From Kribbella sp. VKM Ac-2568 (lineage in GTDB: Bacteria; Actinomycetota; Actinomycetes; Propionibacteriales; Kribbellaceae): a stretch of 64,000 nt of DNA. The position numbers and the translations under genes are program-made. Below the pieces are notes generated by a model that saw only the letters and a list, made by a program, of their open reading frames with translations, was not told where the DNA came from and made no database searches. The stretch is taken from positions 62,001 to 126,000 of the forward strand of contig NZ_SLVF01000002.1 in the NCBI RefSeq assembly GCF_004345365.1, written 5' to 3'. Below, piece after piece: positions 33,985 through 42,611 of the stretch (position 1 is its first letter; every line of letters begins with the position of its first letter).

Positions 33985-35556
33985 ATGACCAATCGCAACG
34001 GAGCCGATTCACCCGACCTGCCAGCGTTGACGCAGGCACTGGAGAAGTTCCGCCGGCGCGAAGGCCTCACCCTCGCCCGGTTACAGGGAGATCAGAGCGA
34101 GGAAGGGGCGCGACTGCTCGGGCTGTCAGCGACGAAACGGCGTGCGAGCATCGACCGGTCAGGAGGCCCTGCTGCGGCGATCACGGTCGTGACCGAGTGC
34201 ATCCGTGACGAGATGAGTGGCAGCCGGCAACTCGTAGCGGACGCGATCCTCGCGCTTGGCGTGTGCTCGCCGACGTATGCGGCGGCAGGTGTGTCCGCCG
34301 ATTTGATCCAGGATCTGTCCGCAAGGTCATTGACGATCCGGCGCAGGGCGCTGGTCGCCAACTGGGACCTGCTGCACCGCGCGTTGGCCGCGGTCGCGGA
34401 TCCTCGCCCAACCACTCGCGGCCTGCCGAGCGGTCTGGAAAGCGCAGCGCTACGAGAGCTCGCACAGCAACTGATTCGCCGTGAGGTGTATTCGGTCGGT
34501 TCCCGGACTGCTGCTGTGTCTCGGGATGAGTCGCGACCGGCAGAGTGTGCGTCCTCGAAGGCCCCAGGCAAACTGATCGTGGTAGGCGGCGCCGTCATGG
34601 ACGCCACCTTTCGCACCAGGGCCTTGCCTGCTCCCGAGACCTCCAGCGAGGCTCACGGCTTCGAGCTGTCACCAGGCGGCAAGGGACTCACCCAGGCGGT
34701 TGCAGCCGCCCGCCTCGGGCTGGAAGTGTCCCTCGTCGCGGCAGTGGCCGACGACAGGTTCGGCCACGAAATCCTTGAGCACCTTTGTCGCGAAGGCGTT
34801 GACACGTCTTTGATCAAGGTGGTGGCCGGCGCGCGGACACCCTTCACGGGCGTCTTCGAGATGGAACTGGGCGACAGCATCGCGGCGAACTGGCGCAACG
34901 ACTCGCAGGTGTCGCTCGATGCCAGGGACCTGGAGGCGCTCGCGCCGGTCCTGACCGCCTGTGACGCGATCCTGCTCACCTTCGAGGTACCGCGGGAGAT
35001 CGCGGAGCGAACGCTCACCCTCGCCCGCGATGATCCCAAGTCAGCGCCGATCACGATCGTCACGCCTGGTCAGCCCTATCCCGGGACAGGTATCTCGCCG
35101 TCCTCGCTGGCACGGATCAACTATCTGGTGGCCCACGCGTGGGAACTAGGGCCTTACGCGCCGCCACGTCTGCGGAACTTCGACCCGGACCCTGTCGCAA
35201 GACATCTGCTGTCCAACGGAGTCGAGACCTTGTGTCTGGTGGTCGGCGGAGGATGCACGATCTACTCAGAGACTGCCCACGACACCATCAGCGTGCCCGC
35301 GTTCCCGGCGATCTACAAGGAGTCCTCGGCTGCCCGGGACGCCTTCTGCGCCGCACTCGCCACAGCGCTCATCGACAACGACCGCGCTTTCAACGGCAAC
35401 GTCGCTCTCTGGGCGACCGCCGCTATGTCCTGCACGGTCGCCGACTTCCCTCTGTCGAACTCGCTGCCTGACCGCCGCCGGGTGGAGACCTTGCTCGAGC
35501 GCTCAGCCTTTCGCGTCGATCCGCAGACGGCGGCTCAGCGGCGAAGCCTGCGCTGA
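33985..35556 (+). CDS. PfkB-family kinase-like protein with N-terminal module, paralogue 2
   Basis: A 523-residue paralogue of the protein encoded at 31900, alike throughout: ALEKFRRREGLTLARLQGD, LVADAILALGVCS, LIVVGGAVMDATFRT, SPGGKGLTQAVAAARLGL (GGK 231-233), VTPGQPYPGTG and SSAARDAFCAALATAL with Asp452. The same GAGD-to-x-x-RD change is present, so it is a shared trait and not decay. GAGGAG lies 4 nt before ATG 33985. Its last 22 bp overlap the convergent Mom-like gene. Sugar or nucleoside kinase activity is inferred from the fold; the substrate is unknown. Confidence 0.85.
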   Translation: MTNRNGADSPDLPALTQALEKFRRREGLTLARLQGDQSEEGARLLGLSATKRRASIDRSGGPAAAITVVTECIRDEMSGSRQLVADAILALGVCSPTYAAAGVSADLIQDLSARSLTIRRRALVANWDLLHRALAAVADPRPTTRGLPSGLESAALRELAQQLIRREVYSVGSRTAAVSRDESRPAECASSKAPGKLIVVGGAVMDATFRTRALPAPETSSEAHGFELSPGGKGLTQAVAAARLGLEVSLVAAVADDRFGHEILEHLCREGVDTSLIKVVAGARTPFTGVFEMELGDSIAANWRNDSQVSLDARDLEALAPVLTACDAILLTFEVPREIAERTLTLARDDPKSAPITIVTPGQPYPGTGISPSSLARINYLVAHAWELGPYAPPRLRNFDPDPVARHLLSNGVETLCLVVGGGCTIYSETAHDTISVPAFPAIYKESSAARDAFCAALATALIDNDRAFNGNVALWATAAMSCTVADFPLSNSLPDRRRVETLLERSAFRVDPQTAAQRRSLR

Positions 35557-36470
35557 TCGTCCGGTGCCACCTGCTCGGTCTCTCGGCGGACCCGGCAGCA
35601 GAAGATCAGCGAATCCAGGAGCCGGGCGCGGCTCTGTTCGACCACCGCACCATGACGGGCCGCCAACTCGGCGAGGTTGGCGGTTTCGAATCGCTGAAGC
35701 AACTGTCTTGGGCTCGCGTAGACGCGGTCCACATACAGGTAAGGCCGCGCCTGGATCGACATCCAGAGTTGCCAGTTCGCCGCCCGGTAGCTGGAGCCGT
35801 GAAAGCCGAGATTCGGGTCGACGGCGGTGCTCAGCAGGTCGACCTGGGCATCCAGTTGCCGGATGGCCGTACGTACCTTGGCCAGCAGAGAAGAGATCGC
35901 GTTGGGAGGCGCTACGTCGAAGGAGTACACCCTGGAGACGTCCCAGACATTGGCCTGTGGGACGCCGAACTGTGTCTCGACCTGACGCGCGACCCGCTTC
36001 CACTCGAGTGGTGAAACGCTGCACATGGTCACCGGCAGTCCGTGGATCGGATCGACGAGCGCATAGTTCAGCGAGCCCGACCTCGCGTTGCGTAGGTAGT
36101 GCAGCCGGCTGAAGATCGCCTCGGCAACCGGCGCCTCGAGCTCAACGAATCGCAGATCCCTCAGGGCGAACTTGTCCGTCGGGATCAGTTCCCGGATCGC
36201 CCTCTGGTCGATGCGAAGTCCCTCGGCCGAGCGTCGCAACTCGGTCTCGACCAGTCTTCGATTGATCTGACCGTTGAACTTGGCCACGCGGGGCAACTGC
36301 AGCAACGTCCGAACCGCGAGCGCGCGCGGCTCGACGTCATGTCTGACCGCCACCTCGGCCACCATGGCGACGAAGTGCGAATCAGACCTGCGGCACTCTT
36401 CGAGGGATAGCTGAGACGGCGCCTTCGGCATGTCTTGGACATGGCCGACAGGCGTGATGCTGGGGTTCAA
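35535..36470 (-). CDS. GNAT-fold protein resembling phage Mom
   Basis: A 311-residue protein. Residues 110-260 hold the recognisable part: RLHYLRNARSGSLNYAL (122-138), SRVYSFDVAPPNAISSLLAKV (179-199), DPNLGFHGSSYRAANWQLW (218-236). The pattern SR-x-(7-8)-PxNxxSxLL, then a Gly-rich GxxYRAANW, matches how I remember Mom proteins, which convert adenine in DNA to a methylcarbamoyl derivative, and related GNAT-like enzymes. Residues 1-105 are helical and unrecognised. TTG at 36470 follows AGGAG; ATG 36431 is an alternative. It is the second gene of a two-gene operon with the transglutaminase-like gene. Confidence 0.6.
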   Translation of the reverse strand: MNPSITPVGHVQDMPKAPSQLSLEECRRSDSHFVAMVAEVAVRHDVEPRALAVRTLLQLPRVAKFNGQINRRLVETELRRSAEGLRIDQRAIRELIPTDKFALRDLRFVELEAPVAEAIFSRLHYLRNARSGSLNYALVDPIHGLPVTMCSVSPLEWKRVARQVETQFGVPQANVWDVSRVYSFDVAPPNAISSLLAKVRTAIRQLDAQVDLLSTAVDPNLGFHGSSYRAANWQLWMSIQARPYLYVDRVYASPRQLLQRFETANLAELAARHGAVVEQSRARLLDSLIFCCRVRRETEQVAPDDQRRLRR

Positions 36471-36532
36471 GCTCGATGGCTCCTGTCTGCCCCGCGGCCG
36501 AACACTCGGCGGGCAAGCGCAGGTTCTTACGC

Positions 36533-37096
36533 TTAGGTGGACAGATCAGAGACGTCTTCGCGAAGAGCTTCCTTCAGGAGGATGAAGCGATCCCAAAAGC
36601 TCGGATCGGTGCTCAACTCATCCCGGGACAGACGGATGCGCGCCGCATAGTCGATCGACTCGTGGGTCATCAGGTCGGCGTGCGGCTCCCGGAGCACGGA
36701 GGCACGGTTCAGCCCTCGCACCTGGTCCCAGGTCACGTCGACGATCACCCGATCCGGGTCGTCGGCGCCCCCGACCTCGACCCAGCAATGCCGGGCTACG
36801 ATCGGCGATCGGTCCTCGGCCGAGAGAACATCTCCGTAGCAGTAAGCGGCCTCAAGACCGTGATCTACCTGCAGTTTCTCGATCAGCCAGAACGAACTGA
36901 CACCACATTGACCATGGGACGGGGCCGCGTCCACCGGACACTGCGCGCGGAAATCGCGGTGCATCGTGTCGGGCGACCAGCCCTTCGTCTCCAGCCGCTC
37001 TCGATACTCGTCCAGCGTGGACGACGGCATGGCCAGGATCTTCTCGCGCAGCGTGGTCTCGATGTCGGCAGGCGCGGAGGTTTCGGTTACCGACAA
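36533..37096 (-). CDS. Transglutaminase-like / papain-fold protein with Cys-His-Asp triad
   Basis: A 187-residue soluble protein. A putative catalytic triad is in the transglutaminase-like order: Cys64 in HGQCGVSSFWL, His103 in VARHCWVEVGG and Asp120 in VIVDVTWDQV. The spacing fits arylamine acetyltransferase / transglutaminase-like folds, which act as peptidases, acyltransferases or deamidases. The start is TTG at 37096, with GGGAG 5 nt upstream; a longer open frame to 37207 has no ribosome site and unlikely residues. It is 62 bp upstream of the Mom-like gene on the same strand, so the two are probably co-transcribed. Confidence 0.65.
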   Translation of the reverse strand: MSVTETSAPADIETTLREKILAMPSSTLDEYRERLETKGWSPDTMHRDFRAQCPVDAAPSHGQCGVSSFWLIEKLQVDHGLEAAYCYGDVLSAEDRSPIVARHCWVEVGGADDPDRVIVDVTWDQVRGLNRASVLREPHADLMTHESIDYAARIRLSRDELSTDPSFWDRFILLKEALREDVSDLST

Positions 37097-37334
37097 CGGT
37101 TCTCCCGGTGAGATGCGATAGCTGGCACACGGATCAAGGGCAGGCGCCACCCATTGCCTTCGGCATCGGATCCCGCCCCTGAGAAACACATCCCCGAAAG
37201 CGGGCACGCTACTCCCGTCCGCACCTGGCAGTCCAGAGGTTGAATCGAGTTGGAGCCGAGGGCTTACCCGAGGCGCCCTTGTCGCACTGTGAGTAACGAC
37301 ACTAAGGGATAACGGTTACGAAAGCGACCAAGTG

Positions 37335-39077
37335 TCAGTTACGGACGCGAGGAGATCCGGCGACGAAATGGAGTGGGTTTGGCATCCGGCCTGTAACCGG
37401 GATCGGTGGCCGGATGCTGAGATCGGCATACCCGAGGGTCAGCCTGTAGCCGTTCAGCGGGTAACGGGCAAAGGTTTCGTCGAGGAGGCCGGTGGCGGCC
37501 AGGCGGTCGGCGTATTGGGGGTTGGTGTCGGCGTAGAGCTCTATCTCGCCACGGACCATGGCCCAGAGTTTGTCAGGAGCAACTAACCCTGAATCGGACA
37601 AGGTGTCGGCGAGGGGGTTCAAGACGCCGAGCAGGAGGGCGACGACCAGGTATTGGTGGAGGATGTGCCAGGGTTTTCGGGGGAGGACTCGGGTGTGGGA
37701 GTCCGGCTCTATGCCGCGGGCTTCTATGGGGGTGGTGGAGACATTGATGTCGTCGACGAGGTCTTGGACAACTAGGCGTGCGGGGAGGCCCGAGGGGCCG
37801 CAGATGATGGCCACGTTTTCGCCGTGGGGGTTCACGGTGATGCCGTAGTGGTGCATGAGGTGGAGCAGGGGACGCAGGAGTGTGGCTAGGAGGTCGCCGA
37901 TCCAGACGGAGGCGTCTACACCTGTGCGGGCGATCATGGCTGCGACCAGGGGTTCGCCGGCGTTGTCGCGGTGCAGTACTGCGGCCAGGGGCGAGGCCGA
38001 CTCACCGGGTCGGAGCCGCGGGTCCAGGGGGTCTCGCCAGATGCAGCCGAGGGTTTCGGTCCACTGGTAAGGGATTCCGGGCGCTGAGGACAGCTGGGGA
38101 TATCGCACGGTCACGGAGGCGACCTCGCCCAGGAGTTCCGTGCCGAGCCGGCCGAATACCTCGTCGCGGTACCAGAGGCCGCGCAGCCACTGGGTGACCA
38201 TCGGTGCGGCCAGAGTGCAGTGTTCGGGGATGCCGCGATAGACGGAGGTGTTCAGGATCTTCAGTGGCAGCTTCACCTGGTACCGCAGCGGCTGCGAGAC
38301 GTTCACCATCGTCCGGATCGACTGCGTCGGCAGGTAGTCGTCCGGCCCCTCCCCCAGCACCACGATCTCCCCAGTGGCCAGCTCACGAGCCCACTGCGTC
38401 CCCACTACATGGTCGAGCTGCCACGGGTGACACGGCAACCAGACATACGAGTCGGGATCGACCAACCGGCTCCGGAAGTCCTCAAAAGCAGCAGCCAGTT
38501 CGCGACCGACGACCGCGTGCTCCGACAGGTCCGGCGTACCGCGGAACTCGGCGAGGCCGCGGCGTACGGCCAACCAGACAAGGCGAAGCGGCGTCCGGGC
38601 CTCCGGGGTGTAGCGCAGGCTGTCAGCCGCCGAGAACCCCAGGCGCCCCTTGTTGGCCACCAGCAACGGATGACCAGTCAGGTGACCTTCAAGCTCGCTG
38701 TGGTGAAGCTTGAGCAGCTCCGCATTCGGCAGAGCTCTCGAGGCCATCCGCACGTCGGCAGCCAGCGTGCTCGACAGTTCGGCGACATAGCCCGCCACCG
38801 TCTGACCAGACAGCCCCAATACGCCGGTCGCGTCCACCAAGAACTGCACCGGGTCCGTGGCCACCTCGCTCTCGTCGTTGCCGAGGATGCCCGCAGCGGT
38901 ACGGCGTACCGAGGCTGGGTCGACTCGCCAGCTGCCGAAGGCGCCACGGATGGACGAGAAGGTGTAGGTCGCAGCACCGAGCTCCAGAACACCGTCGACA
39001 GGATGTAGCAGGTCCTCGGTGCAGAGCTGCGAGATCAGCTTGGCAAGCAGCTCCGAGGAGCAACGGGTCCAGCTCAT
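37335..39077 (-). CDS. NRPS-independent siderophore synthetase, IucC/RhbF/DesD-like
   Basis: A 580-residue IucA/IucC family synthetase with the C-terminal FhuF-like region. Family motifs: HHSELEGHLTGHPLLVANKGRLGFS, CHPWQLDHVV, PTQSIRTMVNVSQPLRYQVKLPLK and the ATP-binding NPHGENVAIICG. These enzymes adenylate a carboxylate, typically a citrate derivative, and condense it with an amine or hydroxylamine. As the last gene of the operon it likely attaches the second hydroxamate arm. ATG 39077 overlaps the preceding monooxygenase stop by 4 bp and begins with the family-like MSWTRCSSELLAKL. Confidence 0.9.
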   Translation of the reverse strand: MSWTRCSSELLAKLISQLCTEDLLHPVDGVLELGAATYTFSSIRGAFGSWRVDPASVRRTAAGILGNDESEVATDPVQFLVDATGVLGLSGQTVAGYVAELSSTLAADVRMASRALPNAELLKLHHSELEGHLTGHPLLVANKGRLGFSAADSLRYTPEARTPLRLVWLAVRRGLAEFRGTPDLSEHAVVGRELAAAFEDFRSRLVDPDSYVWLPCHPWQLDHVVGTQWARELATGEIVVLGEGPDDYLPTQSIRTMVNVSQPLRYQVKLPLKILNTSVYRGIPEHCTLAAPMVTQWLRGLWYRDEVFGRLGTELLGEVASVTVRYPQLSSAPGIPYQWTETLGCIWRDPLDPRLRPGESASPLAAVLHRDNAGEPLVAAMIARTGVDASVWIGDLLATLLRPLLHLMHHYGITVNPHGENVAIICGPSGLPARLVVQDLVDDINVSTTPIEARGIEPDSHTRVLPRKPWHILHQYLVVALLLGVLNPLADTLSDSGLVAPDKLWAMVRGEIELYADTNPQYADRLAATGLLDETFARYPLNGYRLTLGYADLSIRPPIPVTGRMPNPLHFVAGSPRVRN

Positions 39078-40369
39078 CGGGGGAGGGAGAAGCTGGTAAA
39101 GGCGGTGGACTTGGGCAGCCGGAAGATCTCCCGCCCGGCGACGGCGTTGAGGATCGTCGCGTTGCGGATCGCCCCGATACCGAGGTCGGGGGCCGCTACG
39201 CCGTGGCTGTGCAGGTCCGCGTTCGCCACGAAGAGCCGGCCGCCCAGTGCATCGTCGGAGACGCCGACACTGTGGTCCCTGTTGATCACCCAGCGCCCGG
39301 CGGCGTCTCGGCGTACAAGCGGGTCTACCGACTTCAGGAAGGGCAGCGGGCGGTTGCTGTATCCAGTGGCGGCTACTACGGCGTCGCAGAGGTGCTCGAA
39401 AGTGCGACCGCTGTCCGTATGGCGCAGGGTCAGCTCGATGCCGTCTGCACGGGCTACAGCAGCCTCCACGGCGACAGCGCACTGCAGGTCGACCGAGGCC
39501 ATCGGCGAGGCGTTGAGGTCGCGCTGGTAGAGCACGTCGTGGATCTCCTCCAGCGTGTCCGAGGAGATGCCCTTATAGTGCCGCCACTGCTCCTTGACCA
39601 GCCGGTCACGCGCCGGCTCCTCCAGTGCGTGGAAGTAGTCGACGTACGACGGGGTCGTCATCTCCAGCACCAACTTGGAGTAGTCCAGCGGCGCGAACGA
39701 CTGAGTACGGGTCAACCAGCTCACGGCGGGTCCACCGGCGGCGTTGGCCCTCAACAAGTCCAGTGCGCACTCGGCCCCGGACTGGCCCGATCCGACCACA
39801 GTGACTCGTCCGGCCCGCAGCAGATCCTCCCGCCGGAACAGGTAGTCAGCGGAGTGCAGGAACCGCTCCGGAGGCAGCCCAGCCAGCGCAGCCGGTACCG
39901 CGGGCTCAGTGCCGACCCCGAGCACCAAGTGGCGGGCCTTCAACGACACAACCCGGTCGCCACGCTCGACGGACAGCACGAAGAACTCCCCGTCCCACAC
40001 CACGTCAGCCACGTGATGCCCGAAGTGCAGGGAGTCCAGTTGCGTCGCGCACCACCGCAGATAGGCCTCGTACTCGCGGCGGGTCGGGTGGAACTTCTCC
40101 CGCACGTAGAACTGGTACAGCCGGTCGTTGTCCCGCAGGTACGACAGGAAGGACAGCGGATGCGCCGGCTCCACCAGGCTGACCAGGTCCGCCAGGAACG
40201 AAACCTGCAGCATCGCGTCGTCGAACATCAGCCCGCGATGCCAGGTGAACTCGGGCCGGCTGTCCAGCACCGCCAGGTTCACGTCGTCCAGGCTGTCGGC
40301 CAGCGCGGCCAGTCCCAGGTTGAACGGGCCACAGCCGATCGCGATCACGTCGTAAGGGACGGTAGTCAT
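39074..40369 (-). CDS. L-lysine/ornithine (or diamine) N-monooxygenase
   Basis: A 431-residue FAD- and NADPH-dependent N-hydroxylating monooxygenase. The FAD site is GCGPFNLG (12-19), the conserved MFDDAMLQVSFLADLVSL follows, then the NADPH site GSGQSG (193-198), DYSKLVLEMTTPSYVDYFH and the late ATGY motif. It hydroxylates the terminal amine of lysine, cadaverine or a similar diamine, the first committed step to a hydroxamate. It overlaps both neighbours by 4 bp. Confidence 0.92.
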   Translation of the reverse strand: MTTVPYDVIAIGCGPFNLGLAALADSLDDVNLAVLDSRPEFTWHRGLMFDDAMLQVSFLADLVSLVEPAHPLSFLSYLRDNDRLYQFYVREKFHPTRREYEAYLRWCATQLDSLHFGHHVADVVWDGEFFVLSVERGDRVVSLKARHLVLGVGTEPAVPAALAGLPPERFLHSADYLFRREDLLRAGRVTVVGSGQSGAECALDLLRANAAGGPAVSWLTRTQSFAPLDYSKLVLEMTTPSYVDYFHALEEPARDRLVKEQWRHYKGISSDTLEEIHDVLYQRDLNASPMASVDLQCAVAVEAAVARADGIELTLRHTDSGRTFEHLCDAVVAATGYSNRPLPFLKSVDPLVRRDAAGRWVINRDHSVGVSDDALGGRLFVANADLHSHGVAAPDLGIGAIRNATILNAVAGREIFRLPKSTAFTSFSLPR

Positions 40370-40947
40370 CTCTCAGCCTCCACAGTCCGGGTCCGGACCA
40401 TCAGTAGTGCGGTTTTCTCGGGCAGCTGTAGCTCCCCTTGGGGTTCGAAGCCGGCCGCGGCGAACGCGCGGACCGACGGGGTGTTGCCGACGTCCGGTTC
40501 GGCGACCACCCGGTCGCAGCGGGGATCGGCCCGCAGCAGCGCGTCGGCGAGCGACCGGAGCAACCTGCGCCCGATCCCCCGGCCGACCCGGGTGGTGTCG
40601 CCGATGGCGATGTGGACGCCCCAGTCGTGCTCCTCGCACGCGTAGTACTCCGCGAGGCGGTCGTGCCGCACCCGGTAGAGCTCGACGTACGCGAGATCCT
40701 CACCGTCGAGCGCGGTCATGCAGGGGATCGAGTGCTCGCCCGCGGCCTGCTCCTCGAGCACCTCGACCCAGCGCTCGACCGCCCAGTCTTGCTGCCACCA
40801 CCGCCAGATGTGCGGCTGCCTCATCCACACAGCGATAGCGGGCGCGTCCGCAGGCATGGCCGGGCGAAGGTCGAAGCCGTCGTCCAGGTGCAACGACCGT
40901 GGTGGGGTGGGCAAGGAATTCGACACTGCCGAGACCTCGCACCTCAC
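40366..40947 (-). CDS. Siderophore N-hydroxyamine acyltransferase (IucB/RhbD/DesC-like GNAT)
   Basis: A 193-residue GNAT of the siderophore group. It has the characteristic MRQPHIWRWWQQDWAVERW, Y-V-E-L-Y, HDWGVHIAIGD and the CoA-binding GRGIGRRLLRSLADALL, then NTPSVRAFAAAGFEPQGE. It transfers an acyl group (acetyl or succinyl) to the hydroxylamine made by the monooxygenase, creating the hydroxamate. The start is GTG 40947, overlapping the upstream synthetase stop by 4 bp. Confidence 0.9.
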   Translation of the reverse strand: MRCEVSAVSNSLPTPPRSLHLDDGFDLRPAMPADAPAIAVWMRQPHIWRWWQQDWAVERWVEVLEEQAAGEHSIPCMTALDGEDLAYVELYRVRHDRLAEYYACEEHDWGVHIAIGDTTRVGRGIGRRLLRSLADALLRADPRCDRVVAEPDVGNTPSVRAFAAAGFEPQGELQLPEKTALLMVRTRTVEAER

Positions 40948-42611
40948 AGCGCACCTAATTGGAGCGGGTTCGGGACCTCCAAATAGACCGACTGGGCGTC
41001 CAGCGGCGCCACCACCTCGTCGATCCCGCGTAGCCGGGTCATCATGTTCGCCTTGCAGGGCAGCCGGTCCGCGGACAGCCAGCGCTGCGCCAGGCGATCC
41101 CCGTCCGGCCCGGCCGCCTTCAGCGACGGCAGCGCCTCCGACAGCCGGTCGCGGACCACAGAGAGCAGCGTGCCCTCATCAGCGAGCCCGTCCATCGCCA
41201 GACACCCGACGACCGCCAGAGCCTGGTTATGGAGCAGGTAGTACGTCAGCCGGTCGTCGACGATCGCGTCCTCGACCACAGCCAGCGTGGAGCCCCTTAG
41301 CCCTGTGACAGCCAGCAGACCCCGCAGGTACGACGATGCGAGGTAGTACCCCTGGTTGTCCCGGTAGGCACCCCCAGCAACCCGCCCGTCGTCGTCGAGC
41401 CGGACCAGCGTGTTCTGCTGATGCGCCTCCAGCCCGATCCCCGTTTCGGCGTACAGGTGGAGCATCGGAACCAGCACCTGGTCTATGTACTCCGCTACCC
41501 ACGCGGCCGCGCCACCTTCGCCATGCCCTGCCACGGCCGCGCCAAGCCGGCTGAGCTGGCCCGGCCGCGGTGCTACCAGCCCGGCGAGGCACGCATAGCT
41601 GTCGACGCCGGCAGGTACCTCCCGGACCGCCACATCAAGCCCGGTCGATGTCGGCCCGCCCTCGTCGAGCGCGACCCACGCCGGGTCCCGCACGATGGAG
41701 AACCGCGGATGGGCGGTCGCAGTATCGGCGTTGTACGCCGCATCGAGCAGCCGGTTGATCTCCAGGCCGCGGCGGAGCTCCGTCGGGGTCGACTCGCGCC
41801 GGGAGTTCGTGATGCGCAGCCCTAGCGACAGCTTCAGCATCACCGGCAGGTCCGGGTGGTAGACGGTCCGCAGGCTCGACGTCGGGTACCACCGGGCTCC
41901 GAGCGGCCCCAGCGGCTTCATCCGGCGCTCGGCGATCAGTGCGGCGACCCGTGGCCGCTTGACCACGTCCGCCGCCTGCCACGGATGCGCGGGGATCAGC
42001 ACGCGCCCGGGAGTGGGCGTGATGCCGGCCAGCGCGGCCATCAGCTGCAGGGCGTCCAGTCCCTGCAGTGATGGCGCGCCGGCCACCTGGTCCGAGGAGA
42101 CCAGTTCAGCGTCCACCTCGAACCAGTGCACCGCGAAACGGCCTCCCAGCTCCGGCGAGTACGCCGTGAGCTCGGCACCGCTCAATCCGTCCCGGCTCTT
42201 CGGAGCCGGGTGGTTCAGGTGGCCGAACAGCAACGCCTGCTCGGCCTCGAGAAAGCGGCCAGGGCCTCGCTCACCCTGGTCGCCGACGAACAGCTCGACG
42301 TTCCGCACCGACTCCGCGGTACGGGCCACGAGATCCTCGATCTCGGCCGGATCGGCATCGGCCGACAGCAACCGGACCAACTCCTCCGGCGCCGGCGCAA
42401 CTCCATCCACCAGTACGTCGGTGAACAAGTGCAGACCGGTTCGCGAGGCGTGCTGAACGACGGCCGTCACCGTCGAGCCGCCGGCCGTCAGGGACAACTG
42501 GCCGGCGGAGACCGGCACAGAGGTCTCCCGGGTGTAGCACCTTAGGATCGCGTTCAGATGTGCCTCGACAGCCACTGAGGTAGGTCCAGCCGTTGAGCCT
42601 GGTGAAGTCAC
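40944..42611 (-). CDS. NRPS-independent siderophore synthetase, IucA/RhbC-like
   Basis: A 555-residue IucA/IucC family synthetase. Motifs: HPAPKSRDGLSG, IPAHPWQAADV, SSLRTVYHPDLPVMLKLSLG, GLEAHQQNTLVRLDDDG and the C-terminal MMTRLRG. A first synthetase of this kind condenses citrate with one hydroxamate arm (type A in the NIS classification). That type is inferred from the operon order and the short N-terminus. It starts at GTG 42611, overlapping the decarboxylase stop by 4 bp. Confidence 0.9.
   Translation of the reverse strand: MTSPGSTAGPTSVAVEAHLNAILRCYTRETSVPVSAGQLSLTAGGSTVTAVVQHASRTGLHLFTDVLVDGVAPAPEELVRLLSADADPAEIEDLVARTAESVRNVELFVGDQGERGPGRFLEAEQALLFGHLNHPAPKSRDGLSGAELTAYSPELGGRFAVHWFEVDAELVSSDQVAGAPSLQGLDALQLMAALAGITPTPGRVLIPAHPWQAADVVKRPRVAALIAERRMKPLGPLGARWYPTSSLRTVYHPDLPVMLKLSLGLRITNSRRESTPTELRRGLEINRLLDAAYNADTATAHPRFSIVRDPAWVALDEGGPTSTGLDVAVREVPAGVDSYACLAGLVAPRPGQLSRLGAAVAGHGEGGAAAWVAEYIDQVLVPMLHLYAETGIGLEAHQQNTLVRLDDDGRVAGGAYRDNQGYYLASSYLRGLLAVTGLRGSTLAVVEDAIVDDRLTYYLLHNQALAVVGCLAMDGLADEGTLLSVVRDRLSEALPSLKAAGPDGDRLAQRWLSADRLPCKANMMTRLRGIDEVVAPLDAQSVYLEVPNPLQLGAL

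Noticed and set aside
37208..37334. A small gene between the transglutaminase-like and siderophore genes
   Set aside because: Only 127 bp without a credible start and with AT-richer promoter-like DNA.
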